A DNA stretch of 59,780 nt from Lysobacteraceae bacterium (GTDB lineage Bacteria > Pseudomonadota > Gammaproteobacteria > Xanthomonadales > Xanthomonadaceae): the NCBI GenBank assembly GCA_030681035.1, contig JAUXUI010000075.1, forward strand, positions 1-59,780. The letters are read 5' to 3'. Positions within the stretch are counted from its first letter, which is position 1; each line of letters begins with the position of its first letter. Under the pieces are notes generated by a model. The model was not told the DNA's origin. It searched no databases and saw only the letters and a list, made by a program, of their open reading frames with translations. Made by a program: the position numbers and the translations under genes. Shown one piece after another: positions 1 to 12,335 of this stretch.

Positions 1-204
1 ACCCTGTGAGCGACAGGTGGCGCAATACCGCGCGATGACGGTCGCCCACAGGGTGGGCTCCTACAAAATAACGCGACCCGTCTCTGTGGGAGCTCACCCT
101 GTGAGCGACAGGTGGCGCAATACCGCGCGATGACGGTCGCCCACAGGGTGGGCTCCTACAAAATAACGCGACCCGTCTCTGTGGGAGCTCACCCTGTGAG
201 CGAC
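1..204. repeat. 95-bp tandem repeat of REP-like palindromes
   Basis: Two full copies of a 95-bp unit (1-95 and 96-190) are followed by the first 14 bases of a third (191-204). Each unit holds the REP-like palindromes 'caccctgtgagcga' and 'cgcccacagggtgggctcct' that recur elsewhere in the window. The copies look identical, so the duplication is recent. No gene is visible here. The unit lies just past the stop codon of the minus-strand mscS-family gene at 212. Confidence 0.9.
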
Positions 205-211
205 TTGTGAA

Positions 212-1123
212 TCAGCTCACGTCTTGTGATTTGGCGATGGCAAAGCCTTCCGGCAGGCGCACGTGCAATTCGCGCTGCGGGTAGGGGATGCCAATGCCGG
301 CGGCACCGAGTTCGCGATGGGTGGCTTCCACCAGATCGCTGCGGGTCAATGCGTAATCCGGTGTCTGCACCCAGGCGCGCAACACCAGATTTACCGCGTT
401 GTCGCCAAGCTCTTTCACGATGACGTCGGCTGCTGGCTCGGGCAGTACCTTGTCGTGCGCATTGGCCAGGCCGAGCAACACTTTGCGCGCTTCACGCACA
501 TCGGCGGCGTAGCTGATGCCTACCGGCACGTCGATTCGGCGTTGCGCGCGGGCGGTGTAATTGATGATTGGCACGGTGGTAATCTGGCTGTTGGGCAACA
601 CCACCTCGTGGTTTTCAATAGTTCGTAATAGCGTTTGAAACACGCGCACCTGCTCCACGGTACCGTCGATGCCGGCGATGTTCACGAAGTCGCCGGCGCG
701 GAACGGGCGCAGCGCAATCAGCATTACGCCCGAGGCGATGTTCGATAGCGAGTCTTTCAGCGCCAGGCCGATGGCCAGGCCGGCGGCACCGACCAGCGCC
801 AGCAACGAGGTGGTGGGCACACCCAATTGATCCAGTGCCGCCACCAACACCACCACCAGCAGGGCGCCGTAAGCGAGGTTGTGCAGGAAATTGGTCAGGA
901 TCGCATCGAAACCCATCCGCGCGAACGCGCGATCGATCAGGTTTACCAGGCGTCGCGCCAGCCACAACCCCAGCAACAGCACCGCCAGTGCGCTGCCGAT
1001 ACGCAGGCCCCAGGCGGTGCCAATTTGTACCCAGTCGGTTTGTGCCAGGTGTTCGCGTAGCGATTCCATCAGCTTCTCCATGGCCGTGGGCCCTGTTGCC
1101 AACATTCGAGTTAGGGAATCCAT
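212..1123 (-). CDS. MscS-family small-conductance mechanosensitive channel
   Basis: Inner-membrane channel that opens under membrane tension and releases solutes in hypo-osmotic shock. The 303-residue product has an N-terminal helix, a second membrane segment (about residues 80-105) and a third, Gly/Ala-rich pore helix around 'GAAGLAIGLALKDSLSNIAS'. The soluble MscS beta domain follows, with 'RPFRAGDFVNIAGIDGTVEQV' style sequence and 'VVLPNSQITT'. The length is close to E. coli MscS (286). The start is uncertain. The ATG at 1123 lies inside the terminal inverted repeat of a MITE-like element (1114-1225) and has no clear ribosome binding site; ATG at 1081 is an alternative. An open frame continues to 1159, but those codons are element sequence. 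It is convergent with nothing and appears monocistronic. Family certain; paralogue type not resolved. Confidence 0.9.
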   Translation of the reverse strand: MDSLTRMLATGPTAMEKLMESLREHLAQTDWVQIGTAWGLRIGSALAVLLLGLWLARRLVNLIDRAFARMGFDAILTNFLHNLAYGALLVVVLVAALDQLGVPTTSLLALVGAAGLAIGLALKDSLSNIASGVMLIALRPFRAGDFVNIAGIDGTVEQVRVFQTLLRTIENHEVVLPNSQITTVPIINYTARAQRRIDVPVGISYAADVREARKVLLGLANAHDKVLPEPAADVIVKELGDNAVNLVLRAWVQTPDYALTRSDLVEATHRELGAAGIGIPYPQRELHVRLPEGFAIAKSQDVS

Positions 1124-1225
1124 GAACAAGTCGTCACCCCAGCGAAAGCTGGGGTCCATGTTGCTGCTTGCAATGGATTCGCGCTTTCGCGGGAATGACG
1201 AAGATGTGCTTGTTCAGAACATCCT
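1114..1225. repeat. MITE-like repeat element, copy 1
   Basis: About 112 bp with imperfect terminal inverted repeats (1114-1131 and 1208-1225; core 'gaacaagt' against 'cttgttc'). Inside are two palindromes, 'accccagcgaaagctggggt' and a second around 'cgctttcgcggg'. The same architecture occurs at 5476-5587. The left terminus contains the presumed start codon of the MscS-family gene. No coding capacity. Confidence 0.7.
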
Positions 1226-1248
1226 TGGAGCAGGTCTGAGCACATTGT

Positions 1249-1318
1249 CACCTCGGCGAAAACCGAGGGTCAAGGCGATTGATTGAACTGGATTCCCGCT
1301 TTCGCGGGAATGACGGAA
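1249..1318. repeat. Partial MITE-like/REP element
   Basis: A third, end-less copy of the internal part of the 1114-1225 and 5476-5587 elements: a degenerate first palindrome ('acctcggcgaaaaccgaggg'), the connector 'attgattgaactggattccc' and the second palindrome 'cccgctttcgcggg'. It lies between ppsA and the MscS-family gene and could also act as a terminator hairpin for ppsA, although no T-run follows. Confidence 0.6.
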
Positions 1319-1320
1319 AC

Positions 1321-3717
1321 TTACCTTTTTACAGAGTGTCCCTGGTTGCTTGTGGCCTTGCTGCGCGCCAGCCGCAGCCAGGTATCGACCACGGTGTCGG
1401 GGTTCAGCGACACCGATTCGATGCCCTGCTGCATCAGCCACTCGGCCAGGTCGGGATGATCGGACGGGCCCTGACCGCAGATACCGATGTACTTGCCTTT
1501 GGCGCGGGCGGCGCTGATCGCCATTGCCAGCAGCTTCTTTACCGCCGGATCGCGTTCGTCGAACAGATGCGCGACGACGCCCGAGTCGCGGTCCAGCCCC
1601 AGGGTAAGCTGGGTAAGGTCGTTGGAGCCGATCGAGAAGCCATCGAAGATGTCGAGGAACTCGTCAGCCAGCAGCGCATTGGATGGCACCTCGCACATCA
1701 TGATGATCTTGAGGCCGTTGACGCCGCGCTCCAGACCGTTTTTCGCCAGCGCCGCGATCACCTTGCGACCTTCATCGAGGGTACGCACGAACGGGATCAT
1801 CACCCAGGCATTGGTCAGGCCCATATCATCGCGGACCTTGCGCATCGCCTGGCATTCCAGCGCGAAACAATCGGCAAAGCTGGGATCGACATAACGCGAC
1901 GCGCCACGGAAACCGATCATCGGGTTTTCTTCGTGCGGTTCGTACTGCGCGCCGCCGATCAGGTTGGCGTACTCGTTGGATTTGAAGTCGGACAGGCGCA
2001 CGATCACCGGATGCGGCGCGAATGCTGCGGTGAGCGTGGCAATGCCTTCAACCAGCCGCTCGACATAAAAACTGACCGGGTCGGGATAACCAGCAATCAG
2101 TTCATCGATGCGGGCGCGGATATCAGGCGGTTGTTGATCGTATTGCAGCAGCGCCTTGGGATGAATGCCAATCTGCCGTGCGATCACGAACTCCAGCCGC
2201 GCCAGGCCGATTCCCTGATGCGGCAACTGCGCAAAATCGAATGCCCGTTCCGGGTTGCCGACATTCATCATGATCTTCAGCGGCGCGGGTGGCATTTCTT
2301 TCAGATCGGTCGTGATGTGCTCGAATGCCAGTTCGCCGGCGTAGATGTAGCCGGTATCGCCCTCGGCACACGACACCGTCACCGTGTCGCCATCCTTGAT
2401 CGACGCCATCGCGTTGCCGCAGCCGACCACCGCCGGCACGCCCAGCTCGCGGGCGATGATGGCGGCGTGGCAGGTACGGCCACCACGGTTGGTGACGATG
2501 GCCGCCGCACGTTTCATCACCGGCTCCCAATCGGGGTCGGTCATGTCGGCAACCAGCACATCGCCGGGGCGCACCCGATCCATTTCCGCGATGCTGCGGA
2601 TCACCCGCGCCACACCGCTGCCGATTTTCTGGCCAATCGCGCGTCCTTCGGTCAACACCGGGCCGCGTTCGTTGAGATGGTAACGCTCGATCTGGGTGGC
2701 GTGGGCGCGTGAGCGCACGGTTTCCGGCCGTGCCTGCACGATGAACAGCTTGCCGCTGATGCCGTCCTTGGCCCATTCGATATCCATCGGCCGGCCGTAG
2801 TGATCCTCGATGATCAACGCTTGCCGCGCCAGTTCCTGCACATCGTGATCGTCGATGGAGAAACGCTGGCGCAATGCGGCCGGGGTGTCTTCGTTGCGTA
2901 CGCGCTCGCCGTTTGCATTGGAATACACCATGCGGATTGCCTTGGAGCCCAGTTGCCGCCGCAGGATCGCTGGTTTGCCGGCGCGAAGGGTGTGTTTGTA
3001 GACATAAAACTCGTCCGGGTTGACCGCGCCTTGCACCACGTTTTCACCGAGGCCATAGCTGGCGGTGATGAACACCACGTCGCGGAATCCCGATTCGGTA
3101 TCCAGGGTAAACAGCACGCCCGACGAGCCAACATCCGAGCGCACCATCAATTGCACGCCGGCAGAGAGAAATACATCCTCGTGCTTGAAGCCGTGGTGTA
3201 CGCGATAGGCGATGGCGCGGTCGTTGTACAACGAGGCGAACACCTCCTTGACCCGATGCACCACGTCATCGACACCGACCACGTTGAGGTAGGTTTCCTG
3301 CTGGCCGGCGAACGAGGCGTCGGGTAGGTCTTCGGCAGTGGCCGACGAGCGCACCGCTACCGATACCTCACCGCCATTTTCCGCACACAGCCGCGCGTAG
3401 GCGCTGCGGATGTCGGCGTCCAGTTCGGCGTGCAGTGGCGCATCGATCACCCATTGCCTGATTTCACCACCAACAGCGGTGAGTGCGCCAACGTCCTCGA
3501 CGTCCAGTGTCGCCAGACGATCGAAAATGCGCTGATACAGGTTGTTGTGCGCGATGAACTCGCGAAAGGCGTGGGCGGTAGTGGCAAAGCCGCCGGGGAC
3601 CGAGACGCCCAGAGCATCGAGATGGCCGATCATTTCGCCCAACGAGGCATTCTTGCCGCCGACATCGGCCAGATCGGAAAGTCGCAGGTCATTCAGCCAC
3701 AGGATGTTCGCAGTCAA
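1321..3717 (-). CDS. ppsA: Phosphoenolpyruvate synthase
   Basis: Converts pyruvate, ATP and water to PEP, AMP and phosphate; the entry step of gluconeogenesis from pyruvate. The 798-residue length matches the family (E. coli 792). Domain order is an N-terminal ATP-grasp-like nucleotide domain ('[12 protein letters not shown]' near residue 20), the swivelling phosphohistidine domain with '[15 protein letters not shown]' near residue 420, and a C-terminal PEP-binding barrel ('[14 protein letters not shown]', '[12 protein letters not shown]'). The Thr two residues before the active His, target of PpsR-type regulators, is present. The start is TTG at 3717 with GGAG about 7 bases upstream. It is transcribed divergently from ppsR across a 247-bp gap, the usual arrangement for the enzyme and its regulator. 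Confidence 0.97.
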   Translation of the reverse strand: MTANILWLNDLRLSDLADVGGKNASLGEMIGHLDALGVSVPGGFATTAHAFREFIAHNNLYQRIFDRLATLDVEDVGALTAVGGEIRQWVIDAPLHAELDADIRSAYARLCAENGGEVSVAVRSSATAEDLPDASFAGQQETYLNVVGVDDVVHRVKEVFASLYNDRAIAYRVHHGFKHEDVFLSAGVQLMVRSDVGSSGVLFTLDTESGFRDVVFITASYGLGENVVQGAVNPDEFYVYKHTLRAGKPAILRRQLGSKAIRMVYSNANGERVRNEDTPAALRQRFSIDDHDVQELARQALIIEDHYGRPMDIEWAKDGISGKLFIVQARPETVRSRAHATQIERYHLNERGPVLTEGRAIGQKIGSGVARVIRSIAEMDRVRPGDVLVADMTDPDWEPVMKRAAAIVTNRGGRTCHAAIIARELGVPAVVGCGNAMASIKDGDTVTVSCAEGDTGYIYAGELAFEHITTDLKEMPPAPLKIMMNVGNPERAFDFAQLPHQGIGLARLEFVIARQIGIHPKALLQYDQQPPDIRARIDELIAGYPDPVSFYVERLVEGIATLTAAFAPHPVIVRLSDFKSNEYANLIGGAQYEPHEENPMIGFRGASRYVDPSFADCFALECQAMRKVRDDMGLTNAWVMIPFVRTLDEGRKVIAALAKNGLERGVNGLKIIMMCEVPSNALLADEFLDIFDGFSIGSNDLTQLTLGLDRDSGVVAHLFDERDPAVKKLLAMAISAARAKGKYIGICGQGPSDHPDLAEWLMQQGIESVSLNPDTVVDTWLRLARSKATSNQGHSVKR

Positions 3718-3964
3718 AACCGGTCTCCAGGCACTTGGCGGGGGTTGCCCGAAACGGCTGGCTAACTTGCCAAATCAGGCGCTTGCGCGGCGAATGCGGG
3801 TGCCCCAGGCAATCCGGGCAGCGATCTGCATCCGTAAAGCGCATATGATGCGGTGCAACGCAGGTTCAAACAAGCTTGCGTGACTGATGAAATCGTGTAC
3901 TCGCACATCACCGATCACCCCAACTGAACGCAACTCCCCGTTGCAACGGGCCACAGGACGACAG
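3718..3964. promoter_or_regulatory. Divergent ppsA/ppsR intergenic region
   Basis: About 250 bp between the TTG start of ppsA and the ATG start of ppsR must hold promoters for both. A -10-like hexamer TATGAT is at 3844-3849 on the plus strand, but no convincing -35 lies at the right spacing. I see no recognisable operator. Confidence 0.35.
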
Positions 3965-4786
3965 ATGAAGCAGTTTCGACCGGTGTTTTATGTTTCCGAC
4001 GGTACCGGCATCACCGCCGAAACCATCGGCCATAGCTTGCTGACCCAGTTCGCCGGCGCCGAATTCCAGACCCGGCGCATCGCCTTCGTCGATAGCGAGG
4101 AAAAGGCGCTGGATGTAGCCAGCCAGGCACGCCAGGCCGCTGAGCATGCCGGCGTGCGCTCGATCATCATCAGCACCGTGATCGATGGCCGGCTCAATGC
4201 GATTCTTGGCGAAAGTGGTGCGCTGCTGATTGATGCATTCACGCCGTTCATCGCCGTGCTCGAACGCGAGTTTGGGGTTGCCGGCCAGCCACGCGTCGGC
4301 CAGGCCCACGGCATGGTCAACCAGGCGGCGTACGAAGCGCGGATCAATGCCACCAATTACGCACTCAGCCACGATGACGGCGCCAACACCCGCTACGACG
4401 AGGCCGACCTGATTCTGGTTGGGGTATCGCGTTCCGGGAAAACCCCGACTTGCCTGTACATGGCGCTGCATTTTGGCATTCGTGCCGCCAATTACCCGCT
4501 GACAGACGACGACCTGCACCGGCTGGAACTGCCGCCGAGCCTGCGCCCGTACCGCAACAAACTGTTCGCGTTGACCATCGACCCGGTGCGGTTGCAACAG
4601 ATCCGCGAGCAACGGCGGCCAAACTCCAGCTACGCCAAACTGGAGCAATGCAAACGCGAGGTCAGCGCCGCCGAGTCGCTATTCCGCGCCGAGCGTTTGC
4701 CTTCGCTGAGCACCACCCATACCTCGATCGAGGAAATCGCCAGCAAAATCCTCACCGTGCTGGGGATCGAACGCAAATTGCTTTGA
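3965..4786 (+). CDS. ppsR: PEP synthase regulatory protein (kinase/pyrophosphorylase)
   Basis: DUF299-family bifunctional regulator. By family knowledge it inactivates PEP synthase by ADP-dependent phosphorylation of the Thr beside the catalytic His, and reactivates it by phosphate-dependent dephosphorylation. The 273-residue product starts '[20 protein letters not shown]', typical for the family, and contains the P-loop 'GVSRSGKT' at about residues 155-162. The ATG at 3965 is preferred over upstream in-frame starts (from 3887) because the family N-terminus begins here and AGGA precedes it. It lies opposite ppsA, whose 'GGRTCHAA' target is intact, so the regulatory pair should be functional. 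Confidence 0.95.
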   Translation: MKQFRPVFYVSDGTGITAETIGHSLLTQFAGAEFQTRRIAFVDSEEKALDVASQARQAAEHAGVRSIIISTVIDGRLNAILGESGALLIDAFTPFIAVLEREFGVAGQPRVGQAHGMVNQAAYEARINATNYALSHDDGANTRYDEADLILVGVSRSGKTPTCLYMALHFGIRAANYPLTDDDLHRLELPPSLRPYRNKLFALTIDPVRLQQIREQRRPNSSYAKLEQCKREVSAAESLFRAERLPSLSTTHTSIEEIASKILTVLGIERKLL

Positions 4787-4854
4787 GTCGGCCGCTTGCG
4801 CATCGGTGCGGGTAATCGCAGAAGATGCTTGAAACCCCGTGCTAGGATCGGACC

Positions 4855-5355
4855 ATGGTCCAGTTACGCGCCAACGCCACCAGATCACCGCACGCCAGCC
4901 GCTTTGCGTGGCTGATGGCGCTGTACGCTGAAAACTTCCGGCGCATCCAGCAGGTGGTCGATCTGGCGGCGCTCGATGAAGGCCGCTGGTGCTCGCAGGT
5001 GGGTGATGGCCTGGATCTGCACGTGGATGTGCTGGCGCGGCACCGCTACATGCTGGAATTGCGCATGAGCTACGCCTTCGCCGACCCGGCGACCGGTGTG
5101 CCCGAGCCATCGGCCTATGTGCGGGTGTATCTGGATGCGTGCCAGGCCGAAGTGACGCACTGCTATGTCGGGCAACGCTGGCAGGATGTGCTGGGCACCC
5201 ATCCACCGGCGCATACCGTGTTTGCGCACCGCCTGCAGATGAATACGTTTCTGTCGAAGTGGCTCGAACACCTGCGCGGTGCCGGCCATGGCCGTGGCTG
5301 GCTGCCGGAGCAGCCGGCAAGCAACGCGTTGCCCGTGCGGGCGTGCATTGCCTGA
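4855..5355 (+). CDS. DUF1249 family protein (YqiB-like)
   Basis: A small soluble protein of 166 residues. The central region 'YMLELRMSYAF', then 'YVRVYLDACQAEVTHCYV', and the C-terminal 'HRLQMNTFLSKWLEHL' match the pattern I know from DUF1249 proteins such as E. coli YqiB, which is also an acidic single-domain protein ending with an 'N.FL..WL' helix. The biochemical role of the family is unknown. An extra tail of about 25 residues after the conserved end is specific to this protein. No operon partner: ppsR ends 68 bases upstream and a MITE-like element follows. Confidence 0.8.
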   Translation: MVQLRANATRSPHASRFAWLMALYAENFRRIQQVVDLAALDEGRWCSQVGDGLDLHVDVLARHRYMLELRMSYAFADPATGVPEPSAYVRVYLDACQAEVTHCYVGQRWQDVLGTHPPAHTVFAHRLQMNTFLSKWLEHLRGAGHGRGWLPEQPASNALPVRACIA

Positions 5356-5475
5356 GGCGATCAGTCGGCATCCGTCTGTGCTGCATGGATTGCCCTGCCT
5401 GTCGCCTTGCAGGGGAGGTGTACTTCAGTGCCGTAGTCGCTGGGCTGGTGGCTGAGCATGCACCGCAATGCCCTT

Positions 5476-5587
5476 GGGATGCTCTGAACAAGTCGTCACC
5501 CCGGCGAAAGCCGGGGTCCAGGCTATTGATTAAACTGGATTCCCGCTTTCGCGGGAATGACGGAATCCTACTTGTTCAGAGCATCCC
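5476..5587. repeat. MITE-like repeat element, copy 2 (perfect 18-bp termini)
   Basis: A 112-bp element bounded by perfect 18-bp inverted repeats, 'gggatgctctgaacaagt' at 5476-5493 and its complement at 5570-5587. Inside are two palindromes, 'accccggcgaaagccggggt' and 'cccgctttcgcggg'. There is no coding capacity, so mobilisation would need a transposase acting in trans. It lies between the DUF1249 gene and dapB, in a position to influence dapB transcription. Confidence 0.8.
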
Positions 5588-5623
5588 TTGCCATCATGGT
5601 TGCCAGCGGGCTAGCTTAGGACG

Positions 5624-6358
5624 ATGACTTCTCCCGTACCGATACGATTGCCGATTCGATTGCTGATTCACGGCGCATCCGGGCGCATGGGCCAGGCATT
5701 GATCCGGCTGGCTGCGCAGTCGCCTGATTTGTGCGTGGTTGCGGCGGTGTCGCGACAACAGACTTCGGCGCAAAACGTGCCCTGGGTTGCCAGTTCTGCA
5801 CTGGCTGAGGTACCGCCATTCGATGTGGCAATCGATTTCAGCTTGCCGTCCGGCGTACCCGGTATTGTCGAGTTATGCCGTTCACGTGGCGCCGCACTGG
5901 TCTGCGGCACTACCGGGCTGGACGACAGCCAGCGCGCGCTACTGGCCGATGCCGCGAATGCCATCGCGGTGCTGTGGGCGGCCAATTTCAGCATTGGCAT
6001 CGCGGTGCTCAGCGAGTTGGTGCGGCAGGCAGCGGCAGCGTTGCCGGGCTGGGATTGTGATGTGATCGAGGCACACCACACCCGCAAGCTCGATGCGCCC
6101 TCAGGCACGGCGTTGGCGCTCGGTGCGGCCGCCGCTGAAGGCCGTGGCAGCGACCCACACTATTGCTCGATCCGCGCCGGCGATATCGTTGGCGAACACA
6201 CGGTGATGCTGACGGCTGCCGGCGAGCGTCTGGAACTGGTGCATCGTGCCAGCAACCGTGATGTTTTTGCCCTGGGCGCGCTGCACGCCGCGCGCCGCCT
6301 TGCTGTGGCGCCCGCTGGCAACCACGATCTGGCGTCGTTGTTGTTTGCCCGCCTGTGA
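5624..6358 (+). CDS. dapB: 4-hydroxy-tetrahydrodipicolinate reductase
   Basis: Reduces 4-hydroxy-tetrahydrodipicolinate to tetrahydrodipicolinate with NAD(P)H, for lysine and meso-diaminopimelate. The Rossmann motif 'GASGRMGQ' (residues 15-22) binds the cofactor. 'VCGTTGL' and the catalytic segment 'EAHHTRKLDAPSGTA' are intact. At 244 residues it is about 25 shorter than E. coli DapB; the shortening appears to be in surface loops since all motifs remain. The ATG at 5624 follows 'aggacg', a close ribosome binding site. It precedes carA by 162 bp on the same strand, an order I associate with xanthomonads. Confidence 0.96.
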   Translation: MTSPVPIRLPIRLLIHGASGRMGQALIRLAAQSPDLCVVAAVSRQQTSAQNVPWVASSALAEVPPFDVAIDFSLPSGVPGIVELCRSRGAALVCGTTGLDDSQRALLADAANAIAVLWAANFSIGIAVLSELVRQAAAALPGWDCDVIEAHHTRKLDAPSGTALALGAAAAEGRGSDPHYCSIRAGDIVGEHTVMLTAAGERLELVHRASNRDVFALGALHAARRLAVAPAGNHDLASLLFARL

Positions 6359-6520
6359 GGCACCACACCAGGCCTTTCGGCGCGTAAATCATTTCCCTTT
6401 CGCGGCGCTACGGACTACAATCCTCGCTCGCCTGAACCCTCATCGGTACGGGCCCGCCGCGCGGGTCCGGAGTTGAGTCGCAGCCGCGACACGGGTTCAC
6501 CCAGCGCAAGGCGAGTAACT
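6359..6520 (+). promoter_or_regulatory. carA leader and candidate promoter
   Basis: The gap holds a -10-like TACAAT at 6416-6421 with a weak TTTCCC about 18 bases upstream. Next is a GC-rich hairpin around 6450-6470 (arms 'ggcccgc' and 'gcgggtcc', loop CGC). A ribosome binding site 'aaggcgag' is at about 6508-6515, before the GTG start. A hairpin between promoter and start could serve pyrimidine- or arginine-linked attenuation, but there is no T-run and no leader peptide I can support. Confidence 0.4.
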
Positions 6521-7720
6521 GTGAAGCAAACCGCATTCCTCGCCCTTGAAGATGGCACCATCTTCGAGGGCGTTTCCGCAGGCGCGTCCGGCGCGCGGGT
6601 GGGCGAGGTGGTGTTCAACACCGCAACCACCGGTTATCAGGAAATCCTCACCGACCCCTCGTATGCGCGGCAGTTGGTGACCCTGACCAACCCGCATATC
6701 GGCAACACCGGCTGCACCGAGCATGATGACGAAGCCAGCCAGGTGTGGGCTTCGGGGCTGATCGTACGTGACGTGCCACGCCGGCCCAGTAACTGGCGCA
6801 GCCAGGTTGCGCTACCGGAATGGCTGGCGGCACGCGATGTGGTCGCTATTTCCGACATCGATACCCGTCGCCTGACCCGGCTACTGCGTGATCGCGGCGC
6901 GCAGAGCGCGTGCCTGGTGGCCGGCGATGTGCTGGATGCCGAGCACGCGATCGAAACGGCGCGCAAGTTCGCCGGCCTCAAGGGCATGGACTTGGCGCGC
7001 GAAGTCACTACCGCCGAATCGTACAACTGGAGCGAAGGCTCGTTCGATCTCGACGCCAACGCCTTCGCCAGGCCGCAAGCCGCATATCACGTGGTGGCTT
7101 ACGATTTCGGCGTCAAGCGCAATATCCTGCGCATGCTCGCCGACCGCGGTTGCCGGATCAGTGTGGTGCCGGCACAAACCAGCGCCGAAGCGGTATTGGC
7201 GATGCGTCCCGACGGCGTGTTCTTGTCCAATGGCCCCGGCGACCCGGAGCCGTGCGATTACGCGATCACCGCCATTGGCCAACTACTCGCGGCGCGCATC
7301 CCGCTGTTTGGCATCTGCCTTGGTCATCAACTGCTGGCGCTGGCAGCCGGCGCACGCACGGAGAAGATGAAGTTCGGCCATCACGGTGCCAACCACCCTG
7401 TGATCGATCTGGATTCCGGGCAGGTGATGATCACCAGCCAGAACCACGGTTTTGCAGTGGATGAGGCCAGCTTGCCCGACAACGTGCGCGCCACCCATCG
7501 CTCGCTGTTCGACGGCTCGCTGCAAGGCATCGAATTGGTCGACGCACCGGCTTTCAGCTTCCAGGGGCACCCCGAGGCCAGCCCGGGGCCGCATGATGTG
7601 GCGGGGTTGTTTGCGCGGTTTGTTCAATTGATGCGGGACCCGGGACCCGGGACCCGGGACCCGGAAAGGCTGCATCAGAGAGGGGTTCAGCCGAACGCGA
7701 GTCCGCGAGGCACCGCGTGA
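6521..7720 (+). CDS. carA: Carbamoyl-phosphate synthase small subunit
   Basis: Glutamine amidotransferase subunit that supplies ammonia to CarB for carbamoyl phosphate (arginine and pyrimidines). It has the N-terminal CPSase small-chain domain ('[14 protein letters not shown]') and a C-terminal class I GATase domain. The nucleophile Cys266 is in 'GICLGHQ', and His350/Glu352 are in '[11 protein letters not shown]'. The GTG start at 6521 is preferred because 'aaggcgag' precedes it and the family N-terminus begins here; TTG at 6473 is the longer option. From codon 372 the reading frame runs through four copies of a 7-bp repeat (7634-7664), giving a tail beginning 'DPGPGTRDP' of about 28 residues that CarA proteins normally lack. 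The stop overlaps the next start as GTGA. Confidence 0.97.
   Translation: MKQTAFLALEDGTIFEGVSAGASGARVGEVVFNTATTGYQEILTDPSYARQLVTLTNPHIGNTGCTEHDDEASQVWASGLIVRDVPRRPSNWRSQVALPEWLAARDVVAISDIDTRRLTRLLRDRGAQSACLVAGDVLDAEHAIETARKFAGLKGMDLAREVTTAESYNWSEGSFDLDANAFARPQAAYHVVAYDFGVKRNILRMLADRGCRISVVPAQTSAEAVLAMRPDGVFLSNGPGDPEPCDYAITAIGQLLAARIPLFGICLGHQLLALAAGARTEKMKFGHHGANHPVIDLDSGQVMITSQNHGFAVDEASLPDNVRATHRSLFDGSLQGIELVDAPAFSFQGHPEASPGPHDVAGLFARFVQLMRDPGPGTRDPERLHQRGVQPNASPRGTA
7634..7664. repeat. Heptamer array (CGGGACC)4, left boundary
   Basis: Four perfect CGGGACC units at 7634-7661 plus a partial CGG. The array lies inside the carA 3' end. A second array of the same unit in the opposite orientation is at 8090-8130, on the other side of the four-helix-bundle gene. 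Because the unit is 7 bp, any change in copy number shifts the downstream reading frame. Confidence 0.95.
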
Positions 7721-8175
7721 ACGCGTCGCACTTTCGCGAGTTGGAAGTTTGGCGTTTGGCGATGGAACTGGCACAGGCGGTGTATGAGTTGACCGCCGAG
7801 TTTCCGCGCGATGAGCGATATGGGCTGGCAGCGCAATTGCAGCGCGCGGCGGTATCGGTTCCGTCCAACATCGCAGAAGGCAATGCACGAGGCACCACCC
7901 GTGACTACGCACGCTTCATTTCGATCGCATACGGATCGCTGGCAGAGGTGCAAACCCAGATTCTGCTCGCGAGCAAGTTGGGCTTCGTTATGGAAACAAG
8001 AATCAGCGTTGTCATCGCGTTGGCAGAGCGTGTCGGCATGATGCTGCTGCGGCTGCGCCAGTCGCTTGAACGTCGTATGGACGCTGCTTCCCGGGTCCCG
8101 GGTCCCGGGTCCCGCGGTCCCGAGTCCGGGCGAGCAGAGATCAACACGCCTGCCATACATTCCGAGGACCCCTGA
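7717..8175 (+). CDS. Four-helix-bundle protein (23S rRNA intervening-sequence family)
   Basis: A 152-residue protein with the hallmark pattern of the family: '[20 protein letters not shown]' start, '[20 protein letters not shown]' and '[20 protein letters not shown]', ending in a last helix near residue 125. These proteins form compact four-helix bundles and pentamers and are related to the Avd accessory protein of diversity-generating retroelements. Their cellular role is not established. The GTG start overlaps the carA stop (GTGA), so translation is probably coupled. The last roughly 28 residues ('[17 protein letters not shown]...') are encoded by the right-hand heptamer array and carry no family signature. 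carB starts 2 bases after the stop. Its place in the carAB operon implies co-expression, not necessarily a shared function. Confidence 0.9.
   Translation: MNASHFRELEVWRLAMELAQAVYELTAEFPRDERYGLAAQLQRAAVSVPSNIAEGNARGTTRDYARFISIAYGSLAEVQTQILLASKLGFVMETRISVVIALAERVGMMLLRLRQSLERRMDAASRVPGPGSRGPESGRAEINTPAIHSEDP
8090..8130. repeat. Heptamer array (GGTCCCG), right boundary, inverted relative to 7634-7664
   Basis: Three contiguous GGTCCCG units (8094-8114), one extra C, a fourth unit (8116-8122), then a degenerate AGTCCGG. This is the reverse complement of the unit at 7634-7664. It is translated as the C-terminal tail of the four-helix-bundle protein. Confidence 0.93.
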
Positions 8176-8177
8176 GC

Positions 8178-11417
<3,240 letters not shown>

Positions 11418-11837
11418 TGGCGGCAGTCGCCCACAGGGTGGGCTCCTACAGGGAGCGTTTACCGCTTTCGTGGGAGCGCGCCCCAGATCAAGTCTGGGGC
11501 AGGCTCTGCGCGCGAAGCTCTTTCGCCAGTTCGTTCGCCGGCAGGCCGGCTCCCACAGAAGCACTGGCTCGCACCGGCGTGCAACACAGTTGCTCCACAG
11601 AAAACCGGGGGATATGCCTTTGTGGGAGCCCACCCTGTGGGCGATTGCGCTGGAAAATTGGCGCGATCTGGTGCAATCTTGCCAATGCAGTGTGCGCCGT
11701 CCTCAACAGGGCGGGCGCAGCATTTTTTTATACGTCTCGGGTAATCCCGGTAATTCGTTCATGAGCACCCAGCATGCCTAGTGCAGGCAGCGGCGGGGCA
11801 AACAGCGTTTGCTTTGCGCCGTCATCAATGACAAGGA
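11418..11837. repeat. REP-like palindrome cluster between carB and greA
   Basis: This gap contains at least four REP-like modules: 11425-11452 ('cgcccacagggtgggctcct'), 11468-11561 (several nested palindromes including 'ccccagatcaagtctgggg' and 'gccggcaggccggc'), 11572-11600, and 11619-11646 ('tgtgggagcccaccctgtgg'). No gene is supported. From about 11700 to 11830 the sequence is non-repetitive and should carry the greA promoter, though I see no clear boxes. Confidence 0.85.
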
Positions 11838-11846
11838 ATGAAACAA

Positions 11847-12335
11847 ATGAAATCACCATTGACCCACACCGGCGCCGTGCGCCTACGTGAAGAGCTGGAT
11901 CGGTTGAAGTCAACCGACCGCCCACGGGTGATCGAGGCCATCGCCGAAGCGCGCGCCCACGGCGATCTCAAGGAAAACGCCGAATATCACGCCGCCCGCG
12001 AGCAGCAGGGCTTCATTGAAGCCCGCATCAAGCAACTGGAGTCGGTGCTTTCGCATGCCCAGGTGATTGATGTCAGCACCCTCGACGCTGGGTCACGGGT
12101 GGTGTTCGGTGCGGCGGTCGAGCTGTGCGATGTCGAAACCGACGAAACCGTGACTTACCAGATCGTGGGTGACCTCGAGTCCGACATCAAGATTGGCCGC
12201 GTATCGATCTCTTCACCGTTGGCGCGTGCGCTGATTGGCAAGAGCGAAGGCGACAGCGTCACCATTGAGGCCCCCGGTGGCCGCCGCGAGTACGACATCA
12301 TCGCGGTGAAGTATGAGGGAGCTTCCCGGACTTGA
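11847..12335 (+). CDS. greA: Transcription elongation factor GreA
   Basis: Stimulates transcript cleavage by backtracked RNA polymerase through its secondary channel. The N-terminal coiled coil has the signature '[20 protein letters not shown]' and the acidic tip in '[20 protein letters not shown]' (the D and E that coordinate Mg in the family). The C-terminal FKBP-like domain ends '[13 protein letters not shown]'. The product is 162 residues, near E. coli's 158. ATG at 11847 is chosen because AAGGA (11833-11837) lies 9 bases upstream; ATG at 11838 would leave no spacing. A second family member, GreB, is at 51983-52492. The 3' end overlaps the next gene (TTGA). Confidence 0.97.
   Translation: MKSPLTHTGAVRLREELDRLKSTDRPRVIEAIAEARAHGDLKENAEYHAAREQQGFIEARIKQLESVLSHAQVIDVSTLDAGSRVVFGAAVELCDVETDETVTYQIVGDLESDIKIGRVSISSPLARALIGKSEGDSVTIEAPGGRREYDIIAVKYEGASRT

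Larger units (their letters stand above)
7634..8130. mobile_element. Putative four-helix-bundle element inserted between carA and carB
   Basis: About 500 bp bounded by inverted heptamer arrays (7634-7664 and 8090-8130) and containing one gene for a four-helix-bundle protein. carA and carB are directly adjacent in many bacteria, so this looks like an accessory insertion. No target-site duplication or transposase is visible, so mobility is inference only. Confidence 0.45.

Noticed and set aside
1-204. CRISPR array
   Set aside because: The 95-bp units are contiguous and identical, without distinct spacers; they are REP tandem duplications.
1279-2712. 477-codon open frame opposite ppsA
   Set aside because: Antisense shadow of ppsA, low-complexity composition, no ribosome binding site.
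7634-8130. Diversity-generating retroelement
   Set aside because: The protein is Avd-like only at family level; there is no reverse transcriptase, template repeat or variable repeat.
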